From assembly GCA_021323535.1 (NCBI GenBank), contig JAJONO010000031.1, positions 1 through 63,062 of the forward strand: 63,062 nt of DNA, read 5' to 3'. The stretch's first letter is position 1. Each line of letters begins with the position of its first letter. The position numbers were made by a program, and so were the translations under genes. The notes beneath the pieces are model-generated. The model made no database searches. It had not been told where the DNA came from and was given only the letters and a program-made list of their open reading frames with translations. The stretch is from Bacteroidota bacterium (GTDB lineage Bacteria; Bacteroidota; Bacteroidia; B-17B0; Aurantibacillaceae). Below, one piece after another: positions 53,901 to 61,302 of the stretch.

Positions 53901-54319
53901 CCAATGCCATTAAGGGCATCGGCCATTCCGGGTTCAAAACTGATTTTAGAATTAAGATCATAACCCATCTTGTAACACTTCAGAGCCGCATCGTAATCAG
54001 ACATGAAATAAAAATTGGTTCCGAGGTTCACGTAAACAACGGCGCCATTTTGTTTGTCCTTAAGAGCTTTAAAAAGATTATTAGCTTCAAGAGAATATTT
54101 TACACCATCGTCGTTCCTGGAGGTCCAGATATAACAGGCTCCAATGGTACGTTTGGCAAAGGCAATTCCTTTTGTGTAATCAAGTCCGGTTGATTTTTCA
54201 AGCGCCTCATTGGCCAGTTCCAACGCTTTAGCGGAATTTTCGCGATTCAGGTTCCAGGCCTCGCGGTTTAACTCATCAATTTCATGAGTTAAAGTATTGG
54301 TAAGGGGCAATTCCGACAT
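47942..54319 (-). CDS. Giant TPR-8xGAF-SpoIIE serine phosphatase
   Basis: 2125 residues, without signal peptide or membrane segment, so probably cytoplasmic. Order: N-terminal TPR solenoid (about 1-330), coiled coil, eight GAF domains in tandem, coiled coil (KAIIEEKNKDITDSIKYAKK), SpoIIE/PP2C domain (about 1890-2125) with ADCTGHGVPGAFMS, DGMDIAL, LTDGYADQFGG and IDDVCVIGVKI. The GAF copies are marked by an SIIYLPL-type strand at about residues 476, 669, 861, 1043, 1235, 1418, 1608 and 1800, a regular 182-193 residue step. Each is joined to the next by a coiled helix with ERTxE (YENMEEKVNERTKEV). GAF 3-4 and 5-6 are close copies of one another. The ligands are unknown; cyclic nucleotides or small molecules are usual for GAF domains. 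Confidence 0.92.
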   Translation of the reverse strand: MSELPLTNTLTHEIDELNREAWNLNRENSAKALELANEALEKSTGLDYTKGIAFAKRTIGACYIWTSRNDDGVKYSLEANNLFKALKDKQNGAVVYVNLGTNFYFMSDYDAALKCYKMGYDLNSKISFEPGMADALNGIGTVYYTIHQNEKALEALLEGEKLCRKHNHKSSLVKIQNGLGETYYNLKQYDKALNYFEDCLTVVNEIKSIQVEAYTYDGMGRTYAALKKFDKAEEYYNKSLDIRRRVSFKVGEATNLTNIGYLYIQKNDISKAIEYLKMAYDLSLKIGSKEAVYQSSEKLAELYEQQGNVTEAFRYYKIFHQAKEDVRSLKTEQLSKSFELQNTVLQSAAEKAILEERAKELENFSNSLTVMSQVGQQIISSLSVATIVNTVYKSVNSLMDAKGFGIGLFNKADDTIIFPLYIEDGETFEDIKYDITDNNRLTVVCYNKEQEIVINDFESEIGKYIKQSAQPKAGRNVESIIYLPLKYKDSLLGVITVQSFNKNAYGNYHLNIFRNLATYTAIAIENAKLYEEQEQKVEERTQELVKSKEEIERAYQINKKINEIGREITSNLNLGKIFKKLYHSINEVMSVECFGVRIYKPETNSVEYKFEMERGELYDEVMTVPLTDDNNYTVWCIKNRKDIFLNDNKTEYTKYVKQIRVVSGDMPNSLMFTPMMIGEKLIGVITVQSFQYHAYQPHHLEILKTLATYTATALENAYLYENMEEKVNERTKEVVKQKEQIEKTFENTRLVSEIGKEISSTFSIREIISKVYTSVNKLMDATMFGIGIFDRESGRINFSGVIENGKELDEYFYTLSQTERPAVWCYTNQKEYVINNFSEEFVKNKKITDIKVLQGDATESIIYVPVTQNDKKIGVLTVQSYVPDAYNDYHLQLIKSLAVYTAIAIDNASLYNDMEERVHERTAEIEKNYNDTQLLSEIAKEISASLSVQTIISSVYKNINVLMKAETFGIAIFNPQNQCLEFKGFIENGARLDDFAMEVSNEERLGCICFNRKEDIVINNFAVEYTRYLKETKNPILGNQNVSIIYLPIVSKESTIGVLTVQSLEKDAYSAYQLNILKNLAISIGIALDNAALYQNMEEKVNERTSEVVKQKEQIEKTFENTRLVSEIGQEISTTFSIEEIISKVYNRINKLMDATMFGIGIYDQESDRVWFRGAIEEANRLDDYSYALSDSGRPAVICFQTQKEIVIQNFTEEFVKSNKVATRNSLPGKNTESILYIPLTQNNKRIGVITVQSYVPHAYNDYHLQLLKNLALYTAIALDNASLYSGMEERVKERTDEITTAYENTRLLSQIAEDISASLSVETINSKLYENVNKLMDATMFGIGVYNPANKNLEFKGFVENDQVMEDFAYLANDPNRLAAYCFTNEVEILINDYSKEYKKYISGMKAPVSGKDSTSIAYIPLYAKGKIIGVFTVQSFEPNAYSEYQFNILKNLAVSIGIALDNANLYQNLEEKVKERTLEVIKQKDQLEKTFEDQRTLTKIGNDITSTLSVEEIIDKVYAKITSLMDAVCFGVGLYNKDTKKIVYPLFIEGEDKFSAMVYDITEKDKLTYLCYNDNRDIIINDFKGEVESYVGKVKPQMFAGLDTQSVIYLPMVLKEKVIGVITVQSTKSNAYTDYHVQILKNLAVYVAIAIDNAFLYQNMEDMVAERTKEVTKQKELLEKNFNDVKLSAEIAKAIASSLSVETIVSKVYENVRSILNAESFGIGLYNEQNQTIGFSGFIEKGEKLPYVEVSLNDKERYAVMCFEKDLEVIINDHQKDYIKYTNHLKKSIVGELPESLIYLPLYTKEKKIGVVTAQCFTKNAFQDFHVNILKNMALSIAIALDNASLYQNLEVKVEERTAEVHKQKAIIEEKNKDITDSIKYAKKIQQAIAPNIDEFNRNFTDSFILYKPKDIVSGDFYWFDHFENGTTVFAAADCTGHGVPGAFMSLICSDIMYKVVNDQKIYDPAAALTAIDERLVQLIKKSSEASANDGMDIALCAYYKTKNKLQYSGAHRPLLLVRNKEIIEYRPNKFSIGGHSTDGKRFDLTEIDVLPGDTIYLLTDGYADQFGGGNGKKFKFKNFKEKVLSICDKPMTEQKQILDSTFEAWKGSLEQIDDVCVIGVKI
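48750..53220 (-). repeat. Eight tandem GAF-domain coding repeats
   Basis: The coding region is periodic at about 570 bp. Parts of the linkers are alike at DNA level (for example TCGATCTGTTCTTTTTG near 50976 and near 52096, about 1,120 bp apart, which is two units), as expected if pairs of domains were duplicated. Confidence 0.8.
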
Positions 54320-54398
54320 AGTGAATAAGTTTTAAATATAACTTATTTCTGCCAGACTATCAAGGATTAAATAAAACCTTATAAATCAATAATATAGC

Positions 54399-56174
54399 CT
54401 ATTCAATAACCATCTCAAAAGGTAGTCTTGCCTGAACCCCTTTTGCAGAAATAATTGTTTGAATATGCTTCAGATAAGAATAGGTAACGCCCAGATTTTT
54501 CTGAATAATGCGTGTTTCAACATCATCTTCTGCTTTTCCAAGAAGTTCTTCGAAAGGATGTTTTTGTTTCGGCATTTCTATCAGCTTGTAATCTTTAAGA
54601 TTTGCTTTTTTGGCAGCATAAGCGATGGCGTCATCCAGGCCCCCAATTTCATCCACTAATCCTATTTTAATAGCGTCGGCACCAGACCAAACCCTTCCCT
54701 GACCTATGCTGTCCACCGCGCTTTGTTCCATCTTTCTACCTTCGGCAACACGTTTTGTAAATACGTCGTAAATTTTTTCCACGCTCTTCTGAATGTATTC
54801 ATGTTCTTTTTCTTTTATGGGAAGGAACGGCGAACCAAGATGGCTATGTTTATTGGTATTTACGGTATCAATGGTAATTCCCAGCTTTTGTTCGAATGCT
54901 TTCTGAAGGTTCGGAATAATTCCGAAGACACCTATTGAACCTGTAATTGTATTTGGCTGGGCGAAAATTCTGTCAGCCGCGCAGCTGATATAGTAACCGC
55001 CACTGGCTGCAAGGTTACCCATACTCACAATAAAAGGTTTTGCTTTTTTAGCAAGAACTACTTCTCTCCACATTACATCGCTTGCAAGAGCACTTCCACC
55101 CGGTGAATTTACACGAAGGATTATTGCTTTTACTTTATCGTTTAGTCTTGCTTCGCGGATAGCTTTGGCGATTCTGTCGCTTCCAATTTCATCGTTGCCG
55201 CCATCACCACTTGAAATATTTCCACTTGCGTAGATCACTACGATCTGTGTGTTTCTGTCTTTCGCATCAAATTTTGTTTTAGGATCATATTTTCCAAATT
55301 CCAGAAAATTGAGTTTATCTTTTTCGGCCACGCCGGTTTTCTTTTTTAGTTCAGTTATTACTTCATCTTCGTAAGCTGTAGCGTCAACCAGTTTTCCAAC
55401 GGCCGATTCAGGGTCTTCGATGGAAAGTTCGTTGGCCCATTTATTAAGATCATCAATGCTTACTTTTCTTTCCTTTGCAATTCCTTCGAGCATGGAGTTC
55501 CAGATACTATTGAGAAATGTTTCGGACTGAAGGCGATTGGCTTCGCTCATTTTATCGAGCAGAAAAGGCTCCACGGCACTTTTAAATTTCCCATGGCGGA
55601 ACACCTGCATATCCACGCCTAATTTTTCGAGTGTTTGCTTGTAAAACATTAAACTCATGCTCAATCCTTTGAACTCAATGGCCCCCTGAGGATTTACGAA
55701 TACTTTAGAGGCCGCTGAAGCCAGGTAATATGACCGCTGATCATACACTTCTGCATAACAATAAACAAACTTTCCTGACTTTTTAAAATCGAGAAGCGCG
55801 TTGCGGAGCTCAGTAACATTGGCGTAGCCCGCCATAAGATTCTTCATATCAAGATAAATACCTTTGATCTTATCGTCGGCCGACGCCGCTTTAATTTTGC
55901 GAAGAAGCATGTTCAATCCTATCCCGTCGGCCTGTGAGAATTGTTTTAGCCCTTCAATTTCCGCAAAAGGATTTTCCACTTCACGATCGATGATTGACCC
56001 ATCGAGTTCTATCCTTAGAATAGAATTATCTTTTACAATGGAGGTTGCATGCTCGTCTTTGAGCGCCCCGCCAATACTTGATTTAATGGCTCCAACAATG
56101 ATTAGTACCGCTATAACAGTAGCTATAATAATACCAATTACCGATCCGAAAAATGCGCCAAAGAACTGCTTCAT
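54399..56174 (-). CDS. sppA: Signal peptide peptidase SppA, long (67-kDa) type
   Basis: 591 residues. One N-terminal membrane helix (SVIGIIIATVIAVLIIVGAI) anchors it in the inner membrane, followed by two tandem S49 protease domains. The nucleophile is S391 in GNLAASGGYYISCAADRIFA and the catalytic Lys is K157 in SYYLASAASKVFVNP, as in E. coli SppA, with VNSPGGSALASD nearby. It degrades leftover signal peptides. Divergent from the folK fusion gene. Complete. Confidence 0.95.
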   Translation of the reverse strand: MKQFFGAFFGSVIGIIIATVIAVLIIVGAIKSSIGGALKDEHATSIVKDNSILRIELDGSIIDREVENPFAEIEGLKQFSQADGIGLNMLLRKIKAASADDKIKGIYLDMKNLMAGYANVTELRNALLDFKKSGKFVYCYAEVYDQRSYYLASAASKVFVNPQGAIEFKGLSMSLMFYKQTLEKLGVDMQVFRHGKFKSAVEPFLLDKMSEANRLQSETFLNSIWNSMLEGIAKERKVSIDDLNKWANELSIEDPESAVGKLVDATAYEDEVITELKKKTGVAEKDKLNFLEFGKYDPKTKFDAKDRNTQIVVIYASGNISSGDGGNDEIGSDRIAKAIREARLNDKVKAIILRVNSPGGSALASDVMWREVVLAKKAKPFIVSMGNLAASGGYYISCAADRIFAQPNTITGSIGVFGIIPNLQKAFEQKLGITIDTVNTNKHSHLGSPFLPIKEKEHEYIQKSVEKIYDVFTKRVAEGRKMEQSAVDSIGQGRVWSGADAIKIGLVDEIGGLDDAIAYAAKKANLKDYKLIEMPKQKHPFEELLGKAEDDVETRIIQKNLGVTYSYLKHIQTIISAKGVQARLPFEMVIE

Positions 56175-56306
56175 AATAAGATGTTTTTGTTTTAGTTATT
56201 AAGGAACAAACCATAGCCTGCATTCATTTCCATCGCTGGCTTATTCCTATATTTGTAATTAATTTGTAAAAATAAGCAGTTTAATTTCTAAATTGCTAAA
56301 GATTGT

Positions 56307-57374
56307 ATGAACGAGGTTTTTTTATGTTTGGGCGGAAATTTAGGCGACCGTTTGCAGAATCTTAATACTGCTAAAGCTCTTGTATCTGAGTCGTTCGGCA
56401 AAATCATTACACAGTCGAACATCTACGAAACCGACGCCTGGGGAAGCAAATCAAAGAACAAATTCCTGAACCAGGTCATTCATATCAAAACCAGGGCAGC
56501 CGCGGAAATCCTTCTGAAAAAGATACTCGAAATTGAGAAAAAACTGGGCCGTGTTCGTACAAAAAACAAGAACGGCGACAGGATCATAGACATTGATGTG
56601 CTTTTTTTTAATAAGGACGTTATTGCCGGAAACCATTTCCAGGTGCCACATCCACGACTTCATTTAAGGCGTTTTGTATTGCAGCCTCTTAACGACATTG
56701 CACCTGATTTTATTCATCCTTTACTTGGCAAAAGTATAAGCGTTTTGCTCGAAGAATGCGAAGACACCCTTGAGGTAAAAGCGATAAACCAGGTACATTA
56801 CATTTGTATTGAAGGAAACATTGGTTCGGGAAAAACCACATTAGCTAAAGAATTATCGTCTAAACTCAACGCTGGGTTTCTCCCTGAACAATTTGAAAAG
56901 AACGACCTTCTTCCTTTATTCTACAGGGAGCCTGAGGTTTATGCCTTTCCTCTCGAATATAGTTTTCTGCTAAGCAGGTTTCAACAAATAAGAGATGTTT
57001 TTAAAAACGGAAAACATCTTGTAGTGAGCGATTACAGTATTTATAAATGTCTTTGGTTCGCTAAGGTAAATCTCTCCAAAAAAGATTATACTTTTTTCAA
57101 GAAACATTTTAACGCGCTGGAACAACAATTGCCAAAACCTGATCTGGTTATTTACCTAGATACATCTACCAAAAATCTGAAAAAGAACATTAAGACGAGG
57201 GGACGTTCCTACGAACAAAAAATTCCTGTTAACTATCTCGAGAGAGTAACTCAGCAATATAATAAGGGCATGAAAAAACTGAAGGGTCCTAAAAAACTGG
57301 TGATACCGGTAAGGAGCTATCATCCGCATCTCAACTCTGAGTTAATAAAAACCATAAAAAACGCTTTGCATTAA
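56307..57374 (+). CDS. folK: HPPK (FolK) fused to deoxynucleoside kinase
   Basis: 355 residues, two enzymes in one chain. Residues 1-155: 6-hydroxymethyl-dihydropterin pyrophosphokinase (FLCLGGNLGDRLQNL, GRVRTKNKNGDRIIDIDVLFF, VPHPRLHLRRFVLQPLNDI), which supplies folate synthesis. From about 160: a dNK-type P-loop kinase with Walker A GNIGSGKTT near 170, LPEQFEKND, VVSDYSIYKC (DRS-like) and KTRGRSYEQ (lid arginines). Coupling of folate and deoxynucleoside salvage in one protein is known in some Bacteroidota. Both active sites appear intact. Divergent from sppA, upstream of the OmpA-like gene. Confidence 0.93.
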   Translation: MNEVFLCLGGNLGDRLQNLNTAKALVSESFGKIITQSNIYETDAWGSKSKNKFLNQVIHIKTRAAAEILLKKILEIEKKLGRVRTKNKNGDRIIDIDVLFFNKDVIAGNHFQVPHPRLHLRRFVLQPLNDIAPDFIHPLLGKSISVLLEECEDTLEVKAINQVHYICIEGNIGSGKTTLAKELSSKLNAGFLPEQFEKNDLLPLFYREPEVYAFPLEYSFLLSRFQQIRDVFKNGKHLVVSDYSIYKCLWFAKVNLSKKDYTFFKKHFNALEQQLPKPDLVIYLDTSTKNLKKNIKTRGRSYEQKIPVNYLERVTQQYNKGMKKLKGPKKLVIPVRSYHPHLNSELIKTIKNALH

Positions 57375-57376
57375 AG

Positions 57377-57407
57377 TTTGGTAATCTAAAGGAAAATTCT
57401 ATTTTTA
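57377..57407 (+). promoter_or_regulatory. Promoter of the OmpA-like gene (TTTG-N19-TATTTTTA)
   Basis: TTTG at 57377-57380 and TATTTTTA at 57400-57407, 19 nt apart, one base from consensus. The ATG at 57417 is 9 nt after the box, so the leader is very short. Confidence 0.55.
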
Positions 57408-57416
57408 TACTTTAAA

Positions 57417-59345
57417 ATGATGAAGAAGATTCCCATTATATTCTTTTTATGTCTCTTATGTTTTTCAATGTGGTCGCAGGTTACAATTATTGGCCATAAC
57501 CAGCTAAACAATTCAAAAATCTATAACACAAAAATATTTGTAAAAGACGGAAATGATATTGTCCAGAAATCGGATACTAAAACCTCTTCTGACTTTACAA
57601 TAAAGCTTGATTTCGGGAAAATTTACAGGATCTATTTCCAGAACGCCCAGTGCCCGGTGATGTTCATGGAAGTTATTGCCAACAATATTCCTATCGATAA
57701 AAAGGCCTATAACATGGTTTACGAATTGAATGTGCCTTTCTTTTACAAAACTGATGAGGACGTTGATACAACTGTTTTTGTAAAGCCATTCCATAAGGTG
57801 GTTTATAACGGCCTCACTAAAATGGTGGACGATACTGCTTATAATAACGCTTTCGCGAGGAAGATCATTAAAATTAAGGAGGATGTAAATCCATACGACC
57901 AGAAAGCTGATGCACCTAAGATTGAGTTACCGGTAACAATCGCCGGCCGTGCTTGCCTTAACGGAAACCTGAAATTATCCATCACTAACAAGAGTATCAC
58001 CTTATTCAACAAAAAAGGGCAAATCATTAAATCTACCAGAACGAACCGGTCAGGAATGTTCGCCTTTACGGGAATAAAGGCTTCGGAAGTAGGTAAAATA
58101 AAAATTGAATCAAAAGAGAACGATCTTAACAATGGCGAAATCACTTTATTTAATTCTGATCATAAAAAAGTAAGTACAGCAAAATACGCGACGGGCGGTT
58201 GCGAGATAAGTCTGAAAGACGAAGACGTTAAAAATCTAACCGATAACAATTTCACATACAATGTAGGAGGAAAATTAATTCTCGCGTCAGCCGGACAAAA
58301 GAAATTCCTGGTTAATAAGACTATTTACCTGGCCAATAAACGTAATACTATTATCCGTAAAACAACCACGAATGTACTTGGAACATTTGTGTTTGAAGAT
58401 GTAAAACCCGATAATACTTACTTTATTGGTGTTGACTCAAAAGAAGTTGGTAACGGAGAGAGAATTGATTTCCTGAACAAGGACGATAAATTTGTAGCGA
58501 ATATGGATACACTGGCAGCTGCAAGAAGATCTATAAAAATAACCAGCGATTACAACAAGACATTCAATGACATTACCATTGGCGAAGATGAAATGAGAAT
58601 GAATGTAAAAGCGAAACTGTATGGAGATAACATTAACAACCCTATTGGTAAACTAAAAATACTTTTACTTAACGACGATTACCAGGTCATTGACAGCGCT
58701 CTTACCGATGACTTCGGGCAGTTTCGTTTCAAATACCTTCCTTTCTTAAAACGCTTTTATCTGAGTGCAGAGAATTCGAATAACATTCTTGATGTGTTCA
58801 ATAATATTCTTGTATACAGCACCGAAGATAACATGATCAAAATCATGACACACGAAAAAGGCGCTAAATTCAAATACAAGCCTCTTGCTACCGAAATGAG
58901 CAAACTAAAAGACATTGAAATTGATGATCCGTGGCTTGACCTGGTTACCGGTGAACCAAAAAGCAATAAACGTAGTATTAGCGGCGCCAAACGCACCATC
59001 GTTGAAAACCTTCTTTTTGATTTCGGAAAATATGATTTGTTGCCACAGGCCCGGGAAATTCTTGACAAAGTTATTCTTGTGATGAACACTAATAAAAACG
59101 TTAAACTGGAACTAAGTGCGCACACCGATAGCAAAGGTAACGATGCCGATAATTTAAAACTGAGCCAGATGCGCGCCAAAGCCGCACGTGAATATGTATC
59201 GAAAGCCGGCATTGAAGAATCAAGACTTATTTCAGTAGGTTACGGAGAAAGCAAACTCCTTAACAAATGTGGCAATAACGTAAATTGCAGTGAAGTTGAA
59301 CATGCACAAAACAGGAGGGTTGAGTTCAAAATTTTAGAAGAGTAA
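57417..59345 (+). CDS. OmpA-family outer-membrane protein with repeated beta-rich domains
   Basis: 642 residues. A signal peptide (PIIFFLCLLCFSMWSQ) is followed by a body of repeated CarboxypepD/SdrD-like domains (similar blocks such as NKSITLFNKKGQIIKSTRTN and NKTIYLANKRNTIIRKTTTN, each with a following FAFTGIKA / FVFEDVKP strand), then the C-terminal OmpA peptidoglycan-binding domain: LLFDFGKYDLLPQAREILD, LSAHTDSKGND, RAKAAREYVSKAGI, VGYGES and NRRVEFKI. It should link the outer membrane to the cell wall. An ATG pair (57417, 57420) makes the start ambiguous by one residue. gldC follows in the same direction. Confidence 0.88.
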   Translation: MMKKIPIIFFLCLLCFSMWSQVTIIGHNQLNNSKIYNTKIFVKDGNDIVQKSDTKTSSDFTIKLDFGKIYRIYFQNAQCPVMFMEVIANNIPIDKKAYNMVYELNVPFFYKTDEDVDTTVFVKPFHKVVYNGLTKMVDDTAYNNAFARKIIKIKEDVNPYDQKADAPKIELPVTIAGRACLNGNLKLSITNKSITLFNKKGQIIKSTRTNRSGMFAFTGIKASEVGKIKIESKENDLNNGEITLFNSDHKKVSTAKYATGGCEISLKDEDVKNLTDNNFTYNVGGKLILASAGQKKFLVNKTIYLANKRNTIIRKTTTNVLGTFVFEDVKPDNTYFIGVDSKEVGNGERIDFLNKDDKFVANMDTLAAARRSIKITSDYNKTFNDITIGEDEMRMNVKAKLYGDNINNPIGKLKILLLNDDYQVIDSALTDDFGQFRFKYLPFLKRFYLSAENSNNILDVFNNILVYSTEDNMIKIMTHEKGAKFKYKPLATEMSKLKDIEIDDPWLDLVTGEPKSNKRSISGAKRTIVENLLFDFGKYDLLPQAREILDKVILVMNTNKNVKLELSAHTDSKGNDADNLKLSQMRAKAAREYVSKAGIEESRLISVGYGESKLLNKCGNNVNCSEVEHAQNRRVEFKILEE

Positions 59346-59384
59346 GTGGGTACCCTCTCCCCCTTATTTAATCCTTATATACTT

Positions 59385-59708
59385 ATGAAAACAAGCGAAA
59401 TTAAATTTAAAGTTACCGTTGACGAAAATAATTTACCTCACAAAATAGAATGGGACGCTCCTGATACAGGAGAAAAAAGCGAATGCAGAAGCGCCATGAT
59501 CGCTCTCTGGGATTCAAATGAAAATAATACTCTGCGGATTGATTTATGGACGAAAGATATGACGGTTGACGAAATGAAAAAGTTCTACCACCAGAACATT
59601 ATGACCCTTACCGATACTTATGTAAGAGCCACCAATGATAACATCTCTGCCGAAAAAGTAAGGGAGTTGATGAGACAGATCGGGAAAGAAACCGGGGTAC
59701 TTAAATAG
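59385..59708 (+). CDS. gldC: Gliding motility protein GldC
   Basis: 107 residues from ATG 59385. It matches the GldC family: TSEIKFKVTVDENNLPHKIE, WDAPDTGEKSECRSAMIALWD, LRIDLWTKDMTVDEMKKFY and MRQIGKETGVLK. No signal peptide; cytoplasmic. GldC is needed or helpful for gliding in Flavobacterium and is kept in many non-gliding Bacteroidota. It is 39 nt downstream of the OmpA-like gene and convergent with rsmD. Confidence 0.9.
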   Translation: MKTSEIKFKVTVDENNLPHKIEWDAPDTGEKSECRSAMIALWDSNENNTLRIDLWTKDMTVDEMKKFYHQNIMTLTDTYVRATNDNISAEKVRELMRQIGKETGVLK

Positions 59709-59717
59709 TTCTTGTCA

Positions 59718-59813
59718 ATTTCCCGCAAAGCACGCAAAGATTTCGCAAAGGACAGCAAAGTTATTCAGGCTTGGCGTTTCTTCGCGAAACCTTAGCGGCA
59801 CTTTGCGAGAAAT
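59718..59813. repeat. Dispersed hairpin, GCAAAG family
   Basis: ATTTCCCGCAAAG (59718-59730) is complementary to CTTTGCGAGAAAT (59801-59813) at 11 of 13 positions; GCAAAG recurs four times inside. It lies 9 nt after gldC and at the end of convergent rsmD. Another trace of the family is at 11641-11660. Confidence 0.65.
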
Positions 59814-60349
59814 CAGGGGAGTTTCTCGAAGAAAGAAAAATTCACGTTACCATATTTCCTGTGTTGCGAAAAATGATCTTTAGAACTCAGGTCGGTTTTT
59901 GGTCCGTGCTCAATAATGAGTAATCCATTTTCATTGAGAATGTCTTTTTCAAAAACGAGTGAATGAATTTCTTCAATGTTGGGTAGATCGTAAGGAGGAT
60001 CGGCGAAAATGAGATCGTATTTTGTTTTGCTTTTCTTTAAGTAATCAAACACATCTCCTTTTACAGCGTTAATATCAAACCCAAGTTCTTTACTGGTTGA
60101 CCTGAGGAAACCGGCACATTGAAAATTTTTATCAATGGATGTAATATGTTTACATCCCCGCGAAGCAAACTCAAGAGAAATATGTCCGGTTCCGCTGAAC
60201 AGATCCAGAAATTTTACAGAATCAAAATCAATTTTATTTGTGAGGATATTAAACAGGCCCTCTTTCGCGAAATCTGTTGTTGGCCTTACAGGTAATCCTT
60301 TAGGAACCTTAATGACCCTACCCTTATGACTTCCGTTTATAATGCGCAC
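59813..60349 (-). CDS. rsmD: 16S rRNA (guanine966-N2)-methyltransferase RsmD
   Basis: 178 residues. The SAM-dependent fold is seen in VKFLDLFSGTGHISLEFASRG (motif I), ITSIDKNFQC and the catalytic DPPY in YDLIFADPPYDLPN. The N terminus RIINGSHKGRVIKVPKGLPVRPTTD is the substrate part typical of RsmD. It overlaps the DUF3822 gene by 13 nt, so they are coupled. The GCAAAG hairpin marks its 3' end. Confidence 0.94.
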   Translation of the reverse strand: MRIINGSHKGRVIKVPKGLPVRPTTDFAKEGLFNILTNKIDFDSVKFLDLFSGTGHISLEFASRGCKHITSIDKNFQCAGFLRSTSKELGFDINAVKGDVFDYLKKSKTKYDLIFADPPYDLPNIEEIHSLVFEKDILNENGLLIIEHGPKTDLSSKDHFSQHRKYGNVNFSFFEKLP

Positions 60350-61191
60350 AGATGCTGGTTTGTAAGTGAGAAAAAATAGTGATCGGGTAATTTTACATCG
60401 GCAAAACTCTTACTGAACGATTTGTCATTTACCGCGAGTGTAACAGTCTTTACATATTTACGGATCGATTTCAGGAGTTCTCCATCCGCTTCTATTTGTC
60501 CGGCTACAGACAGTTTACAGGTTAAAGGATTAAGTTCGTATTGCTCCATCATAAACAGCAAATAATATAGAACATCTTCGTTGGTTTCGTAATTGAACAC
60601 GTTATAGTAAAGAAGTTTATTATTTTCTTTAGCTGCCAGTTCAAAAACACCTTTGTTGAAATTGAGGAAGAGGTTACAGCTCTTTAATGAATTATTGCTG
60701 AACAGCAGGTTGATGTTAACAGCGCCTGCATGTCTCACTGTAGCATTCTTAAATTGTTTTTCAAGAAAAGGAACAAGATCGTTTTCTATACTGTAACAAA
60801 AATTGATGTTATCGAACCGGTATGAATAAGAATTCTTCATCTCCTCTTCCCCACTCGAAAATTTCAGGAACGATTTTGCGTTTTCGAACATGGCAAAAGA
60901 TTCGGGCGTTAAAGAAAAATGATGGTTGAGCACACAGATATTTACCTGTTTAAATTTTCTTTGAGTTAAACGATAATTATTAAAGAGAAATGTGAGATGA
61001 TCGTTTAAGGAGTTACCTTTTATTCCGCCAGCGTTTATTCTCACATGACAGATCTCAGAAACCGATGTAAAGTCTGCATTAAAGACAGCGAACATAAACA
61101 ACTGATTTTCAATAAATAACGAAAGATTTAAGTCGCCTCCCGGTTCTTTATCGGATTTAAAATAATCGGTTATATAAGCTTCGTTGTTCAC
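60337..61191 (-). CDS. DUF3822-family protein
   Basis: 284 residues. I recognise the family from the pairing with rsmD (13-nt overlap) and its length rather than from a named motif; it looks like an actin-like ATPase fold duplicate of the PilM/FtsA type (SLFIENQLFMFAVFNADF, and LFLNFNKGVFELAAKENNKL in the second half). No signal peptide. It is a conserved Bacteroidota gene of unknown function; a role in ribosome or cell-wall assembly is a guess. Confidence 0.75.
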   Translation of the reverse strand: MNNEAYITDYFKSDKEPGGDLNLSLFIENQLFMFAVFNADFTSVSEICHVRINAGGIKGNSLNDHLTFLFNNYRLTQRKFKQVNICVLNHHFSLTPESFAMFENAKSFLKFSSGEEEMKNSYSYRFDNINFCYSIENDLVPFLEKQFKNATVRHAGAVNINLLFSNNSLKSCNLFLNFNKGVFELAAKENNKLLYYNVFNYETNEDVLYYLLFMMEQYELNPLTCKLSVAGQIEADGELLKSIRKYVKTVTLAVNDKSFSKSFADVKLPDHYFFSLTNQHLCAL

Positions 61192-61302
61192 TTATTTAAA
61201 GGAAAGCTAAGATATGCCTAAAGCCTGCAACATCAAAATTTTTTTAAAAGCGATTAAACCTTTCCCTACATTTATAATCCTACTGAAAAGAAAATACAAC
61301 AT

